Source of the DNA: JAFAMS01 sp049520515
GTDB taxonomy: Bacteria > Vulcanimicrobiota > Vulcanimicrobiia > Vulcanimicrobiales > Vulcanimicrobiaceae
Reading direction: 5' to 3'
DNA: 64,000 nt
Assembly (NCBI GenBank): GCA_049520515.1
Contig: JBEKPS010000001.1
Location: 62,001 to 126,000 of the forward strand
The position numbers and the translations under genes are program-made. This document shows positions 18,227-26,206 of the stretch, piece after piece (position 1 is the first letter of the stretch; each line of letters starts with the position of its first letter). The notes beneath the pieces were generated by a model, which was not told the DNA's origin, ran no database searches, and was given only the letters and a program-made list of their open reading frames with translations.

Positions 18227-18364
18227 ATGACCGCAATAGACTACGCGCGCATTATCGTCCGCGGCTGCATGCAACGCGATGGCGACGCGCGTTTCGGCGC
18301 GATCACGTTCCAGCATTTTCTAAGGTTTGCTTGCTACAGTGAAAAGCGAGGGCACTTCAACTAA
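18227..18364 (+). CDS. Possible 45-residue small protein
   Basis: ATG preceded by GGAGAAAGC, a good Shine-Dalgarno sequence at normal spacing, opens a 45-codon frame ending at TAA. The product is basic and soluble-looking with no recognised motif. It lies directly after the 29-residue membrane frame and could be its co-cistron. Evidence is limited to start-site quality. Confidence 0.25.
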   Translation: MTAIDYARIIVRGCMQRDGDARFGAITFQHFLRFACYSEKRGHFN

Positions 18365-18424
18365 GAGAAGGGCTGCATAGCAACGTCGTGTCAGCATCGA
18401 TCCTCACGTCAACACAAAACAGTG

Positions 18425-18480
18425 CGCTCGACAAGGCGGCGCTGCAAGCCGCGCAACAGTCGACGTATTCGTGACGTTCG
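18425..18480 (+). pseudogene. Scar of a TonB C-terminal domain
   Basis: The translation reads SALDKAALQAAQQSTYS before a stop. This matches the helix of TonB energy-transducer C-terminal domains and is nearly identical in protein sequence to the fragment at 30090-30215. Only this short piece remains, cut by a premature TGA, although a following GACGTTCGAGA resembles the end of the other copy. Confidence 0.5.
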
Positions 18481-18501
18481 AGACTCAATGAGGTTAAAGC
18501 A

Positions 18502-18521
18502 AACCCCGCTTGCGCGGGGTT
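18502..18521 (-). terminator. Intrinsic terminator of the 103-residue exported protein gene
   Basis: Perfect 8-bp stem AACCCCGC/GCGGGGTT with a 4-base loop, followed on the minus strand by a T-rich stretch. It lies just past the stop codon at 18533. Confidence 0.75.
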
Positions 18522-18532
18522 AGCTTGGTCGA

Positions 18533-18844
18533 TTAGCGGTTGTACGGGTTCCGGGCGACTGGATATTCCTGTTCGGGGACATATGCTCGCCGCTGGACGA
18601 CGTGATGGTGCTGTCTCCAGTAATTGGCTTGTGATTGCGTCACATAATAGCGTCTGCCGCCGTTGACGTAATACGGGCGATTGTTGTTGTCGATTAACAA
18701 TGCACCGACGATCGCCGCGGCTCCGGCTACAATCGCGGCCGTTGACGATGTGTCTGCCTTTGCAGGTTGAGTCGTTGCACCCAGTGCTCCGCCGATGAGC
18801 ATTGCGCCGGCAAGCAACGCGGATACGATGCGATGATTTTTCAT
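18533..18844 (-). CDS. Small exported protein with Tyr/Asn-rich tail
   Basis: 103 residues. An N-terminal signal peptide (cleavage probably after AKA, near residue 30) is followed by a second hydrophobic stretch (AAIVAGAAAIVGALLI), then a tail with NNNRPYYVNGG, RRYYVTQSQANYW and a His cluster. This architecture recurs in small envelope proteins of unknown function. A ribosome site (AAGGAGCTTG) precedes the ATG, and a strong terminator follows, so it is probably monocistronic. Confidence 0.7.
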   Translation of the reverse strand: MKNHRIVSALLAGAMLIGGALGATTQPAKADTSSTAAIVAGAAAIVGALLIDNNNRPYYVNGGRRYYVTQSQANYWRQHHHVVQRRAYVPEQEYPVARNPYNR

Positions 18845-18939
18845 ATCAAGCTCCTTAGGTTCCCATACGGCGGCAATGGGATTCCTTTGATCCCATCTCA
18901 GCTGGCCGTAATGAAGCGAAGTATACCCACTGAACGCAG

Positions 18940-19887
18940 TTACAATCTTGCCTGCCCACTTTCGATGCCTTTATAGGCCTCGAGTACATGGCGTAAACTT
19001 CGCTCCTTGGCACTCGCCTCGTCGACGTTGAGATACTGATGCTTACCGATGCCGCTCGATGAGACCCGATATCGGTCGACACCGATGACGACACTGGCCG
19101 CTCTCCCTTTTGCCATGGCAGCAAGCTCATACAGAGCGCCGCCTTCCATCTCGACATATTCGATCGTGTGCCCCGAGACGTTGCGCGTGGCCAGGATCTC
19201 CATGAGGCCGCTCGGCTGATAATAGTAAATCGGAATCGTGTAACCGACCGCCTCTATCGTCGACGTCTTCGACCTCGCAAACGCCGCGCGCAACGCTCCC
19301 TGCAAGCGCGAATCCGGACGAGCAAATCGTGAAGGGTGACTTTTTGAAAGCATAAAGCCGCCAGCGTCCACAATGCATCCACTGGAAATTATTGGAACGC
19401 CGCCCGCGATGCGGTCTCGAAACAAACCGCACGTGCCGATGTGCGTCACATACTCGACCCCAAGCGCAAAAAGCTCGGCCGCCTGCGTAGTAATGCCGCC
19501 CGCGCCTGGCAATCCGCGATTGAGGATGAAATCGATGCCGAGACCTCTGCTGCGGACGACATACAGCAGGTTAGGGTCGGTGCTCCCCATCTCGAACTCA
19601 ACCCACTCCGATGGCGCAACTCCTATCCGCGCGAGCCGTTCTTCGGGGTATGCGTCGTGCAAAATAACGGCATACTTGGGTATGTGCGCGAGATCGAGCG
19701 TCGTAAAACGCGATTGCTGACGCAGATACTCAATAAAATCCTGAGGCACAATATCACGCGGCGTCTGGCTGTAGTCAAGATAGTCATCAAGCTTCGCAAA
19801 ATTCGCACCCTGCGGCGACGCAAGCGCTGGCGTTGATGCAGTTCCTATCGCGAGCGGAATACCGGAGAGAAACTTCGATCGATTCAC
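18940..19887 (-). CDS. Exported nucleoside phosphorylase-like protein
   Basis: 315 residues. Residues after about 60 follow the PNP/UDP phosphorylase family: a Gly-rich segment LPGAGGITTQAAEL, THIGTCGL in the phosphate/ribose-site region, and EYVEMEGGALYELA, whose Met-Glu normally contacts ribose. Such enzymes cleave nucleosides with phosphate, or hydrolyse them in nucleosidase relatives. Unusually, the N-terminus looks like a signal peptide (cleavage near ALA-SP, residue 24), so it may work in the periplasm, where free phosphate-dependent cleavage would serve nucleoside salvage or signalling. The next gene upstream on the same strand also encodes an exported protein. Confidence 0.78.
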   Translation of the reverse strand: MNRSKFLSGIPLAIGTASTPALASPQGANFAKLDDYLDYSQTPRDIVPQDFIEYLRQQSRFTTLDLAHIPKYAVILHDAYPEERLARIGVAPSEWVEFEMGSTDPNLLYVVRSRGLGIDFILNRGLPGAGGITTQAAELFALGVEYVTHIGTCGLFRDRIAGGVPIISSGCIVDAGGFMLSKSHPSRFARPDSRLQGALRAAFARSKTSTIEAVGYTIPIYYYQPSGLMEILATRNVSGHTIEYVEMEGGALYELAAMAKGRAASVVIGVDRYRVSSSGIGKHQYLNVDEASAKERSLRHVLEAYKGIESGQARL

Positions 19888-19900
19888 AGTGCCCTTTCTG

Positions 19901-20482
19901 CTACGGACCTACCTTTGCCGCCGTGAACCGGGACATCGTGGTCCATGTCTTACCGTTGTCGGCGGAGATATCCGTCGTCGTGTACGCGTGCTTTCCATCC
20001 CCAGAAAAGGCGTGCACGTTCTTGTATAAGAGCGTCCGAGCCTTATAGGGAATATTGGCTGAAGTAACCCACGAATTCCCGTGCACGGTAACTTTTGCCA
20101 CAAAGGGCTTACGGTCTTTGAAAACTCCTACATGCGCGTAGGTGTGTGTAGCGGAACTGTAGCTAAGTACCGCGATATCATTCGTGGGAACGCCGTTGCC
20201 CGAGCCGCTATTATGGTAATCGCAGATCATAAAGCCTCGGTTAGGAGCCCACTTGCAGTTAGCAGTACCGGTGTTCGTGCGTGTGTGGCTGTAGGGCGTT
20301 TCGTAGTCGCGCTCGCTATACGTCCAGCGCCCTTCCCACATTCCGAGCTTGCTCGCCGAATCGGACACCTGCGATCCATCCGGACTTACAGCGCGGGCCG
20401 GCGCTACCACCGCCAGCGTCGATATCACACATGCTATGATTGAGACCATGAGCGTACTCGCTCCGCTACGCAATTCCATCAA
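19901..20482 (-). CDS. Exported protein, DUF1579-like
   Basis: 193 residues with a signal peptide (cleavage near ARA, residue 31). The mature chain starts with the pattern LGMWEGRWTYSE, typical of DUF1579/heme-binding-like beta-barrel proteins that begin with a G-x-W-x-G motif, and continues beta-rich with a WTTMSRF end. Function unknown. It is upstream of, and probably co-transcribed with, the phosphorylase-like gene (14-base gap) and divergent from the histidine kinase gene. Confidence 0.68.
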   Translation of the reverse strand: MMELRSGASTLMVSIIACVISTLAVVAPARAVSPDGSQVSDSASKLGMWEGRWTYSERDYETPYSHTRTNTGTANCKWAPNRGFMICDYHNSGSGNGVPTNDIAVLSYSSATHTYAHVGVFKDRKPFVAKVTVHGNSWVTSANIPYKARTLLYKNVHAFSGDGKHAYTTTDISADNGKTWTTMSRFTAAKVGP

Positions 20483-20587
20483 CTACCTCCGAATTAAGCG
20501 TGATGTATCGCGCATGATAACATTGGAAATGCATGACCATGACGGTCAACCTGTAGCCCGACGGTTTTATGCTGTAAGCTGCAGAGT

Positions 20588-21676
20588 TTGGTCGCCAAGT
20601 TGAAGACGCAGAGCACCGCCCGGTTTCCCGGCTTTTGGACGTTGCAGGCATTTGGATTTGGCTGCTTTGCGCTCTCGGCGCTTCTGGCGGACCTTCCGGC
20701 GATGGGGCTCACGCAAACGCTGCGGTCCAGCGGCTCTTACTTGCTATGGACGTTTGTGGCGAGCTGCCTTCTGCGATTCATATGCAGGTCTCTGATACGG
20801 CGAAGATTGTCATGGGTCGCCCTAGAGCTGTCCGCTTTTGCTTGGTGTATACCGTTCAGCTTGTGCAGCGGGTTTCTCGCTGCGCTGACCGCGCATGGTC
20901 ATCTGCCCAGTGTGTATGGATGGCTTGTAACGTCCATGCAGATTACGTTCATGCTCGTTGTATGGTGCAGTCTGTACTTCAGCATCAAAGTGTGGCAGCA
21001 ATCCGTTCAGGAGCGCGAGTTGCTACTGCGCGCAGAGGCGGAAGCTCGTGAGGCCAAGCTGAGCGCGCTGCGGTATCAACTCAATCCACACTTTCTCTTC
21101 AACTCGCTCAATGCGGTGTCCACACTCGTTTTGGAAGGAAATTCAGCTGCTGCCACGCGTATGCTCGCGCAAATCGGCGATCTTCTAAGGACGATCCTCG
21201 ACGGTGGAACCAAGCTCGTGATACCCCTATCCGAAGAGATTGCATTTATCCAGCAATACCTTTCAATAGAGAACACGCGTCTGGGCTCGCGCCTGCGTAC
21301 CGACGTTTCCATCGCTTCTGAAACGCTGGATGCGCTGGTGCCTAGTATGTTGCTGCAGCCATTGGTTGAGAATGCTGTTCGCCACGGTGTAGCTCCGTTG
21401 ATTGAGGGTGGAGACGTCTACGTTGGAAGTCGACTTCAAGACGGTCATCTCCACATCACGGTCCGGAACTCAGGACCGCCTTACCAGCCGCCGCAGCAGT
21501 CACATGCGCCGGCGGGGATCGGGCTCAAGAACACCGCCGAACGGCTCGAAGCGCTGTATTCCGACCAGCACACGTTTGTGCTCGAGTGGTTGCGGCTCGG
21601 CGGCTGCCAAGTCGTCATCGAGCTTCCATTCCATAAGAACGCGCCCAAAGCGGAGTCGCAAATTTGCGGGTCTTGA
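20588..21676 (+). CDS. LytS-type sensor histidine kinase
   Basis: About 362 residues. Four to five hydrophobic helices (roughly 13-135) form a membrane sensor; a short coiled linker leads to the His_kinase domain with the phospho-acceptor in LRYQLNPHFLFNSLN (His168). An HATPase domain follows with QPLVENAVRHG and GIGLKNTAERL. It signals to the response regulator whose start overlaps its end by 13 bases. The first possible start is TTG 20588; TTG 20600 would remove four residues. The sensed signal is unknown. Confidence 0.9.
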   Translation: MVAKLKTQSTARFPGFWTLQAFGFGCFALSALLADLPAMGLTQTLRSSGSYLLWTFVASCLLRFICRSLIRRRLSWVALELSAFAWCIPFSLCSGFLAALTAHGHLPSVYGWLVTSMQITFMLVVWCSLYFSIKVWQQSVQERELLLRAEAEAREAKLSALRYQLNPHFLFNSLNAVSTLVLEGNSAAATRMLAQIGDLLRTILDGGTKLVIPLSEEIAFIQQYLSIENTRLGSRLRTDVSIASETLDALVPSMLLQPLVENAVRHGVAPLIEGGDVYVGSRLQDGHLHITVRNSGPPYQPPQQSHAPAGIGLKNTAERLEALYSDQHTFVLEWLRLGGCQVVIELPFHKNAPKAESQICGS

Positions 21677-22428
21677 TTGTCGATGACGAGCCGCTGGCGC
21701 GGCGCGGCGTTGCCTTGCGCCTGCACAGATTCCCCGATATTGAAATCGTCGGCGAGTGCGGTGATGGAAAACAAGCGGTTGAGACCATTCTCGAACTCTC
21801 GCCCGACGTGGTCTTTCTCGACATCCAAATGCCGGGCATGGATGGATTCGACGTGCTCGCTGCGCTGCCGGCTGCAAACATTCCAGCGGTGATCTTTCTC
21901 ACCGCTTACGAGCAGCATGCGCTGCGCGCATTTGATGTACACGCCCTCGACTACCTCCTCAAGCCTGTGGACGACGAACGCTTTGACTCGGCCGTTGGTC
22001 GCGCAAGAAAGCTCTTGGACGCCGCGACGAAAACGAATTTAACGGATCGAATACTCAGCATGCTTGAAGAGCGCAGCAAGAAGTACGCTTCGCACTTCGT
22101 CGTCCGAACGGGGACGCGGATTCAGATCGTGCTCGTTGAGGATACCGAATGGATTGCCGCAGCGGGAGACTACACCGAGCTGCATGCCCACGGCCGTTCG
22201 CATCTCTTGCGCGAAAGCATGAACTCTCTCGAGAAGAGACTTGACCCCGCTAGCTTTCTGAGAATTCATCGCTCTCGAATAGTTCAAAGCCGCTGTGTCA
22301 CCGAATTACGCAGCATCGAAAATGGGGAGTATCTCGTGAAGCTATCCGACGGATCCGAGCACCGTTCAAGTCGAACGTACGCGAAGAGGGTCGAGCGTTG
22401 GCTACACGCTGCAGAGGACACCGCCTAG
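21664..22428 (+). CDS. LytTR-family response regulator
   Basis: 254 residues. Receiver domain with acidic pocket Asp7-Asp8, phosphorylation site Asp53 (FLDIQMPGMDG), Thr80 and Lys100; then a LytTR DNA-binding domain from about 150 containing IAAAGDYTELH and FLRIHRSRIV. It would bind direct repeats upstream of target promoters when phosphorylated by the LytS kinase encoded directly before it. Start TTG 21664 overlaps the kinase gene. Targets cannot be read here; the divergent exported-protein genes are candidates by position. Confidence 0.92.
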   Translation: MRVLIVDDEPLARRGVALRLHRFPDIEIVGECGDGKQAVETILELSPDVVFLDIQMPGMDGFDVLAALPAANIPAVIFLTAYEQHALRAFDVHALDYLLKPVDDERFDSAVGRARKLLDAATKTNLTDRILSMLEERSKKYASHFVVRTGTRIQIVLVEDTEWIAAAGDYTELHAHGRSHLLRESMNSLEKRLDPASFLRIHRSRIVQSRCVTELRSIENGEYLVKLSDGSEHRSSRTYAKRVERWLHAAEDTA

Positions 22429-22591
22429 ATCAAGGTAGCGACGCGGAGTGCAAGGAGATACGAGTCCGAAAGGGACAGAGAATCCGGCCGCTTTCGCGAG
22501 ATCTGCAAATTTAAACGATATCTTCTCAGACTTCCGAGCCGACAAATAGCCGTTAAGCGGTCACATTCTCACGAGTGGTTAGCACGCGCGA

Positions 22592-22981
22592 TCAGCGCTC
22601 CCGGGCACCGTTCCGAACCGCGAGCTCCCAGCGATACCCGTCCGGATCGTGAAACCACAGGCCCATATGCGGCGAGCCCGGCGATGTAGCGCCGATCTCG
22701 TCGCCCGGATCTTCCAGTTCTACGCCGTTTTTCTTCAAGGTCGCGAGCGCTTCGCGCAGCGCGCGCATACTGTCAAGTTGAAACGAAAAGTGGTCGATCG
22801 TCTCCGGATGTGGTGTACCTTTGAAGAACCCGATGATAATCGCGTCGTTCGTCAGCGCGATGGCCTCATCGGACCGGAACATTTCCTTCAGATCGAAGTT
22901 CTCGGTCCAAAACTGCGCACTCTTCTCCGGGTCTGTGACGGCAAGGCTGAAATGCCAGACCGCGCCAAGCTGTATTTTCAT
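22592..22981 (-). CDS. VOC (glyoxalase/bleomycin resistance fold) protein
   Basis: 129 residues with the paired beta-alpha-beta-beta-beta units of vicinal-oxygen-chelate proteins: HFSLAVTDPEKSAQFW at the start, IDHFSFQLDS in the middle and WFHDPDGYRWEL at the end. His10, His64 and Glu near 120 are plausible metal ligands. Substrate unknown (dioxygenase, glyoxalase and antibiotic-binding members share the fold). It lies 7 bases downstream of the STAS gene and is probably co-transcribed with it. Confidence 0.85.
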   Translation of the reverse strand: MKIQLGAVWHFSLAVTDPEKSAQFWTENFDLKEMFRSDEAIALTNDAIIIGFFKGTPHPETIDHFSFQLDSMRALREALATLKKNGVELEDPGDEIGATSPGSPHMGLWFHDPDGYRWELAVRNGARER

Positions 22982-22988
22982 GTCCGTA

Positions 22989-23393
22989 TTAGTCTTCCGC
23001 TGAGGCTCGCGTCGGTACCGTGGATTCGGCTGTAACAGCCGCCGTTATGGCGTCTCTCGCGGAAAGATACAAGTTGAAAAACGCGTCTAAGTTAAGGATC
23101 GACAAAAGCCGCCGGATGATCGGGCGAGTGACGACGATGTAAAGCTTGTCGGCGCGCGCTGTCATTTCTTTCTGTGCCGCGATAAGCGACGAGAAAGCGC
23201 CCGCGTCAAAATATCGAGCTCTGCTCAAATCGATCACCAAAGGAGAGTTCGCTCCGGCGACGGCTTTTTCAAGAGCGCCGCGAAACTCTGTTTTGACCGA
23301 GATATCGACGTCGCCTGAAATCGTCAGGACATGAACTCCCTGGACCATAGCAGTGGTCAGCCGAAGTTGCGAATCGGAATCACGCTGAATCAT
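22989..23393 (-). CDS. STAS-domain anti-sigma factor antagonist-like protein
   Basis: 134 residues, a single STAS domain (VHVLTISGDVDIS, SPLVIDLSRARYFDAGAFSSL). STAS antagonists release sigma factors by binding an anti-sigma kinase; the kinase normally phosphorylates the Ser after the conserved Asp in D-S-x-G. Here that site reads D-A-G-A, so phosphorylation there is not possible, and regulation must differ or be absent. ATG 23393 was chosen over a longer frame because it fits the domain start. No kinase or sigma gene is nearby. Confidence 0.82.
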   Translation of the reverse strand: MIQRDSDSQLRLTTAMVQGVHVLTISGDVDISVKTEFRGALEKAVAGANSPLVIDLSRARYFDAGAFSSLIAAQKEMTARADKLYIVVTRPIIRRLLSILNLDAFFNLYLSARDAITAAVTAESTVPTRASAED

Positions 23394-23763
23394 CCCTGTC
23401 GAGCGTAGCGTATATCTCAGAGAGGTTCTGTACAAAACTGCACACTCGGCACCACATGGCAGCTTCTGGGATACCGTGCAGCCGTCTGCATTCAAACGCG
23501 ACTTCTTCTTTGCCTAACCTCCGTGCTAATCTGCATGCTTCGCTCGACCTCGGGCTAGCGGGTAGAATTTTCCACGAGCTGGATCCTGGAGACAGCTCTA
23601 CCTCACACAAACCTCCTTTGCCATTGTGGTTTTCCATTATCGCGGTCAGCTTTAGATATAAGTGGCGCTGAGCGTTTTGGAGATGCACCGTTTCGCCGCT
23701 TTGCAGAGTGGCTTTTGTCTTGGAGCCCTCTCCCGTCTTGTAAAGTGTCACTTGACAGGCCAT
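23380..23763 (-). CDS. Hypothetical 127-residue protein
   Basis: Open frame upstream of, and overlapping by 14 bases, the STAS gene on the same strand. The product is polar, Cys- and Lys-containing, with no signal peptide, membrane segment or motif I recognise. It may be a real small gene or simply leader DNA of the STAS gene; codon character is not decisive. Confidence 0.3.
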   Translation of the reverse strand: MACQVTLYKTGEGSKTKATLQSGETVHLQNAQRHLYLKLTAIMENHNGKGGLCEVELSPGSSSWKILPASPRSSEACRLARRLGKEEVAFECRRLHGIPEAAMWCRVCSFVQNLSEIYATLDRDDSA

Positions 23764-23830
23764 AATTCGTATGAGTGGATCGGTTCGGGAGCAAAGCTGC
23801 GTGCCTTATTTGGGAGGGGCGTCCCGATAA

Positions 23831-23983
23831 GGAGACGCGACGAACTCTTCCGACGAGACTTCACGCCAAAGCCACCCGTATCAGGTCAGAATTGACGATC
23901 AGTATCGCATTCGGTTTCATTGGAATATTGAGCAAGGCGCAGTCGGCATCGTTATTGGCGACTTCCACGATCAGGATGAATGA
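23831..23983 (+). pseudogene. higB: Truncated HigB-type toxin remnant
   Basis: The open stretch ends YQVRIDDQYRIRFHWN...GIVIGDFHDQDE, the C-terminal beta-strands of RelE-fold HigB mRNA interferases (families end with a R-I-N-D-Q-x-R-I-x-F-x-W ... D-Y-H pattern). A TAA at 23828 closes the frame upstream, and there is no start codon in the remaining 51 codons, so the N-terminal half is gone. Its stop overlaps the antitoxin start as ATGA, preserving the original higBA operon geometry. Confidence 0.7.
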
Positions 23984-24309
23984 TGGCTAGAAAAATCATG
24001 GTTCCAAAGCATAGACGACCGAGCACGCCGGGAGATCTCATTCGGGAATATCTCGTGGATCCTGACCTCTGCTTAACGCAAGGTGAGCTTGCGAACCGAC
24101 TGCGAGTCAGCCGTGCAAACCTCAACGCCATTGTCAACGGGAAACGCGCCGTCACACCGTCGATGGGTATGCGACTCGAGCGAGTGCTCGGAGTCAGCCT
24201 ACAGACTTGGCTCAACCTCCAAGCGGCCGTGGACATTTACGATGCGGTTCACTCTGCCGAGGCTCGCCAAATTGCAAAGCTGAAACCAATTCGGACCTCA
24301 GCGGCGTAG
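23980..24309 (+). CDS. higA: HigA-family antitoxin (HTH, Xre type)
   Basis: 109 residues: a short basic arm, then PGDLIREYLVDPDLCLTQGELANRL, the standard HigA opening, a helix-turn-helix (LTQGELANRLRVSRANLNAIVNG, here about residues 33-55), and a C-terminal VLGVSLQTWLNLQAAVDIY segment. HigA binds HigB and represses its own operon. With the toxin truncated it is an orphan repressor, possibly protective against related HigB toxins or simply on the way to loss. Confidence 0.9.
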   Translation: MMARKIMVPKHRRPSTPGDLIREYLVDPDLCLTQGELANRLRVSRANLNAIVNGKRAVTPSMGMRLERVLGVSLQTWLNLQAAVDIYDAVHSAEARQIAKLKPIRTSAA

Positions 24310-24320
24310 TCAACTGGCCC

Positions 24321-24540
24321 GACGGCGGGACCCGCCACCAGCGGGCCGTAGTATAATGCTTCCTTGGGGCGCGTACCAATGCGTCGCCCGCACGAAATGT
24401 AAGAGCCTCGAGAGATCGAGGCTTTTTCTTTGCGCGTAGTAGGCATAGTGCGCATGTTGCGCACTATGGGCGCTTATTCGAGGGTACAAATCGGGGTCCG
24501 TTTGAACGTGCCCAATGTGGCGCTCTCGTAAAATCGCCTA
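24321..24540 (+). repeat. Repeat R1: tRNA-Val promoter/terminator-like segment (diverged copy)
   Basis: Imperfect direct copy of R2 at 27610-27861. In order it has a GC-rich lead, GTAGTATAATGCTTCCTTGG with the -10 hexamer TATAAT (24352-24357), only 10 bases of tRNA 5' end (24366-24375), CACGAAATG, a terminator hairpin, a 10-bp inverted repeat CATAGTGCGC/GCGCACTATG around 24443-24467, then a GAGGGTACAAAT segment resembling the 3' end of the integrase remnant gene at 46 kb. Confidence 0.75.
24405..24422 (+). terminator. Intrinsic terminator in R1
   Basis: Perfect 7-bp stem GCCTCGA/TCGAGGC with a GAGA loop, followed by TTTTTCTTT. It follows the truncated tRNA segment and may once have ended a tRNA transcript; it now lies downstream of higA. 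Confidence 0.75.
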
Positions 24541-24591
24541 CCAATGGAGTCCCGAAGCGACTCCTGGCCCGACGTTCACATCGAGGCCAAC

Positions 24592-24852
24592 TTAAAGGAC
24601 GCAATTGCCGCGAATCGGATGAGCCCCGTGACTTGCCAGCCAAGTCGTGAAACCCAACCCCGAAGCGATTATGACCGCAATGCAACCAGCAATCATCGTC
24701 GTAAGGCCAAATCTTTCGGTCAGGCTAAACCATCGCGGCGCGGCAATGAGGGCGATGGCAATCATTGCGAGCAAAATGAAAGCGCCCTTGGCGGTTAAAA
24801 TCAACGAAAGTCCGCCGAAAACCAGCGTCATGAAAATGATGAACGGTCTCAT
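24592..24852 (-). CDS. Small membrane protein, function unknown
   Basis: 86 residues from ATG 24852, with three hydrophobic segments (MRPFIIFMTLVFGGLSL, GAFILLAMIAIALIAA, MIAGCIAVIIASGLGF). A 40-residue longer frame is open upstream and also hydrophobic, so the start is uncertain. No family recognised; it lies just inside repeat R1. Confidence 0.5.
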   Translation of the reverse strand: MRPFIIFMTLVFGGLSLILTAKGAFILLAMIAIALIAAPRWFSLTERFGLTTMIAGCIAVIIASGLGFTTWLASHGAHPIRGNCVL

Positions 24853-25035
24853 CCCTGTGTCACAAGTTTCCCACAGAAGGCTGCTAAACAGACGAGCGCA
24901 CAGTACCAATTCAAAGAGTAACAACCAACAGAAACAAATCCAGGGTCTTACGGAAATTCGTATCACCGCCATTCACGCGTTCGATGCGACGAACTCAACT
25001 CCGGACTCCCTCAACTGAATGGGCGCTCTTCCGAC

Positions 25036-26082
25036 TCAGGGCACCAGTCTTCCGATCTGGCCAGCTTGGCCGGCAATAAAGACCGGAAACCAGAGATTGC
25101 CGTCGGGACCCGTAACGACCCATTGCAGTAAACCGTTTTGCGGGATTCCACTCGTAAATTGCGTGATGATTCCGCTTGGGGTAATCCTTGCCACGGCTGC
25201 AACGGGATTACTGCCGTTAAAACCTGTGTTCACAAACCACAAGTTCCCATCCGAACCAGCCGTTATTCCCCATGGCACGCCGTTCGATAGCATGCCGCTT
25301 GAGAACTCCGTAATGACGCCGTTCGGTGTAATGCGACCAATCTTATTAGCAAACGTTTCCGTGAACCATAAATTACCGTCAGTGCCGGTCGTGATGAATC
25401 CGCCACTAGACGTGAGCCCCGCTGAGAACACGGTTAAGCTACCCGACGTGGTGATCCGACCGATCTGATTGAGGTCAGAATCGGTAAACCACAGATTCCC
25501 ATCCGGTCCCGACGTAATGTCGTACGGAGCCGCGCCAGGTGCAAGTGGAAATTCCGTTATGGTTCCACTCGGTGTGATTCTACCGACGTTTACGTTTCCG
25601 CCCGTAGTAGGAGCTTCAGTAAACCATACATTCCCGTCTGGCCCTGTACAGATAATGACCGGGCTTCCGGTAAAACCCACAGTAAAAAACGTGTAGCTTC
25701 CCGTCGTCGTCATTCGGCCCATAGAGTTCAGCGTGGGACCGTTGGCAAACCAGAGGTTGCCATCGGATCCGGTCGTTATGCTGAAAAAGTAGAGCGCGGC
25801 CGCACGATATGGGAAACTCTGTTGCGCGCCATTTACAGTCATGCGCCCGATCGTGCTGCCAAACTCTACGAACCATAAAGCACCGTCAGGTCCGACGGTG
25901 ATTCCCTGGGCCCCGCTACTCGTGGGCGCGATCCGAAACATCGTCACGGTCCCGGGTGGCGGCGGCGTGCTGGAGATCGCCGGCACGGAATTCCCACCGC
26001 CGCCGCCCCCGCAACCCTGAACACAAATGGAAATCGAAATCACCACAAAGAGCTTTAACAGCACTCGATAACGTCGCACCAC
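25036..26082 (-). CDS. Vgb-like beta-propeller lipoprotein
   Basis: 348 residues. Signal peptide with lipobox Cys24 followed by six glycines, a flexible tether after lipidation. The mature part is a chain of about seven blades with the repeated pattern TGPDGNLWFT...IGRITPSG, the signature of virginiamycin-B-lyase-like/streptogramin lyase propellers. No lyase activity can be assumed; most such lipoproteins have no known substrate. It is one of four secreted propeller proteins between 25 and 35 kb. Confidence 0.85.
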   Translation of the reverse strand: MVRRYRVLLKLFVVISISICVQGCGGGGGGNSVPAISSTPPPPGTVTMFRIAPTSSGAQGITVGPDGALWFVEFGSTIGRMTVNGAQQSFPYRAAALYFFSITTGSDGNLWFANGPTLNSMGRMTTTGSYTFFTVGFTGSPVIICTGPDGNVWFTEAPTTGGNVNVGRITPSGTITEFPLAPGAAPYDITSGPDGNLWFTDSDLNQIGRITTSGSLTVFSAGLTSSGGFITTGTDGNLWFTETFANKIGRITPNGVITEFSSGMLSNGVPWGITAGSDGNLWFVNTGFNGSNPVAAVARITPSGIITQFTSGIPQNGLLQWVVTGPDGNLWFPVFIAGQAGQIGRLVP

Positions 26083-26206
26083 CCATCATGTTTCGTCGTT
26101 AAGAACAGAGCCACCGTGTGGGCTCTCCGCTGTCGACACTTCCTCCGGCGAGGCATCAAACATCAATCGTCTTCAAGACCTTGATTGTGACGCGCAGCCA
26201 AGATCA

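Noticed and set aside
25020..25062. Strings resembling sequencing-adapter pieces (CGGAAGAGCG and AGATCGGAAGA on the minus strand) at the end of the Vgb-like gene
   Set aside because: One piece encodes QIGR, which recurs naturally in the protein's blades with other codons; the second is only about 11 bases. A chance match is likely, though a read check would be easy.
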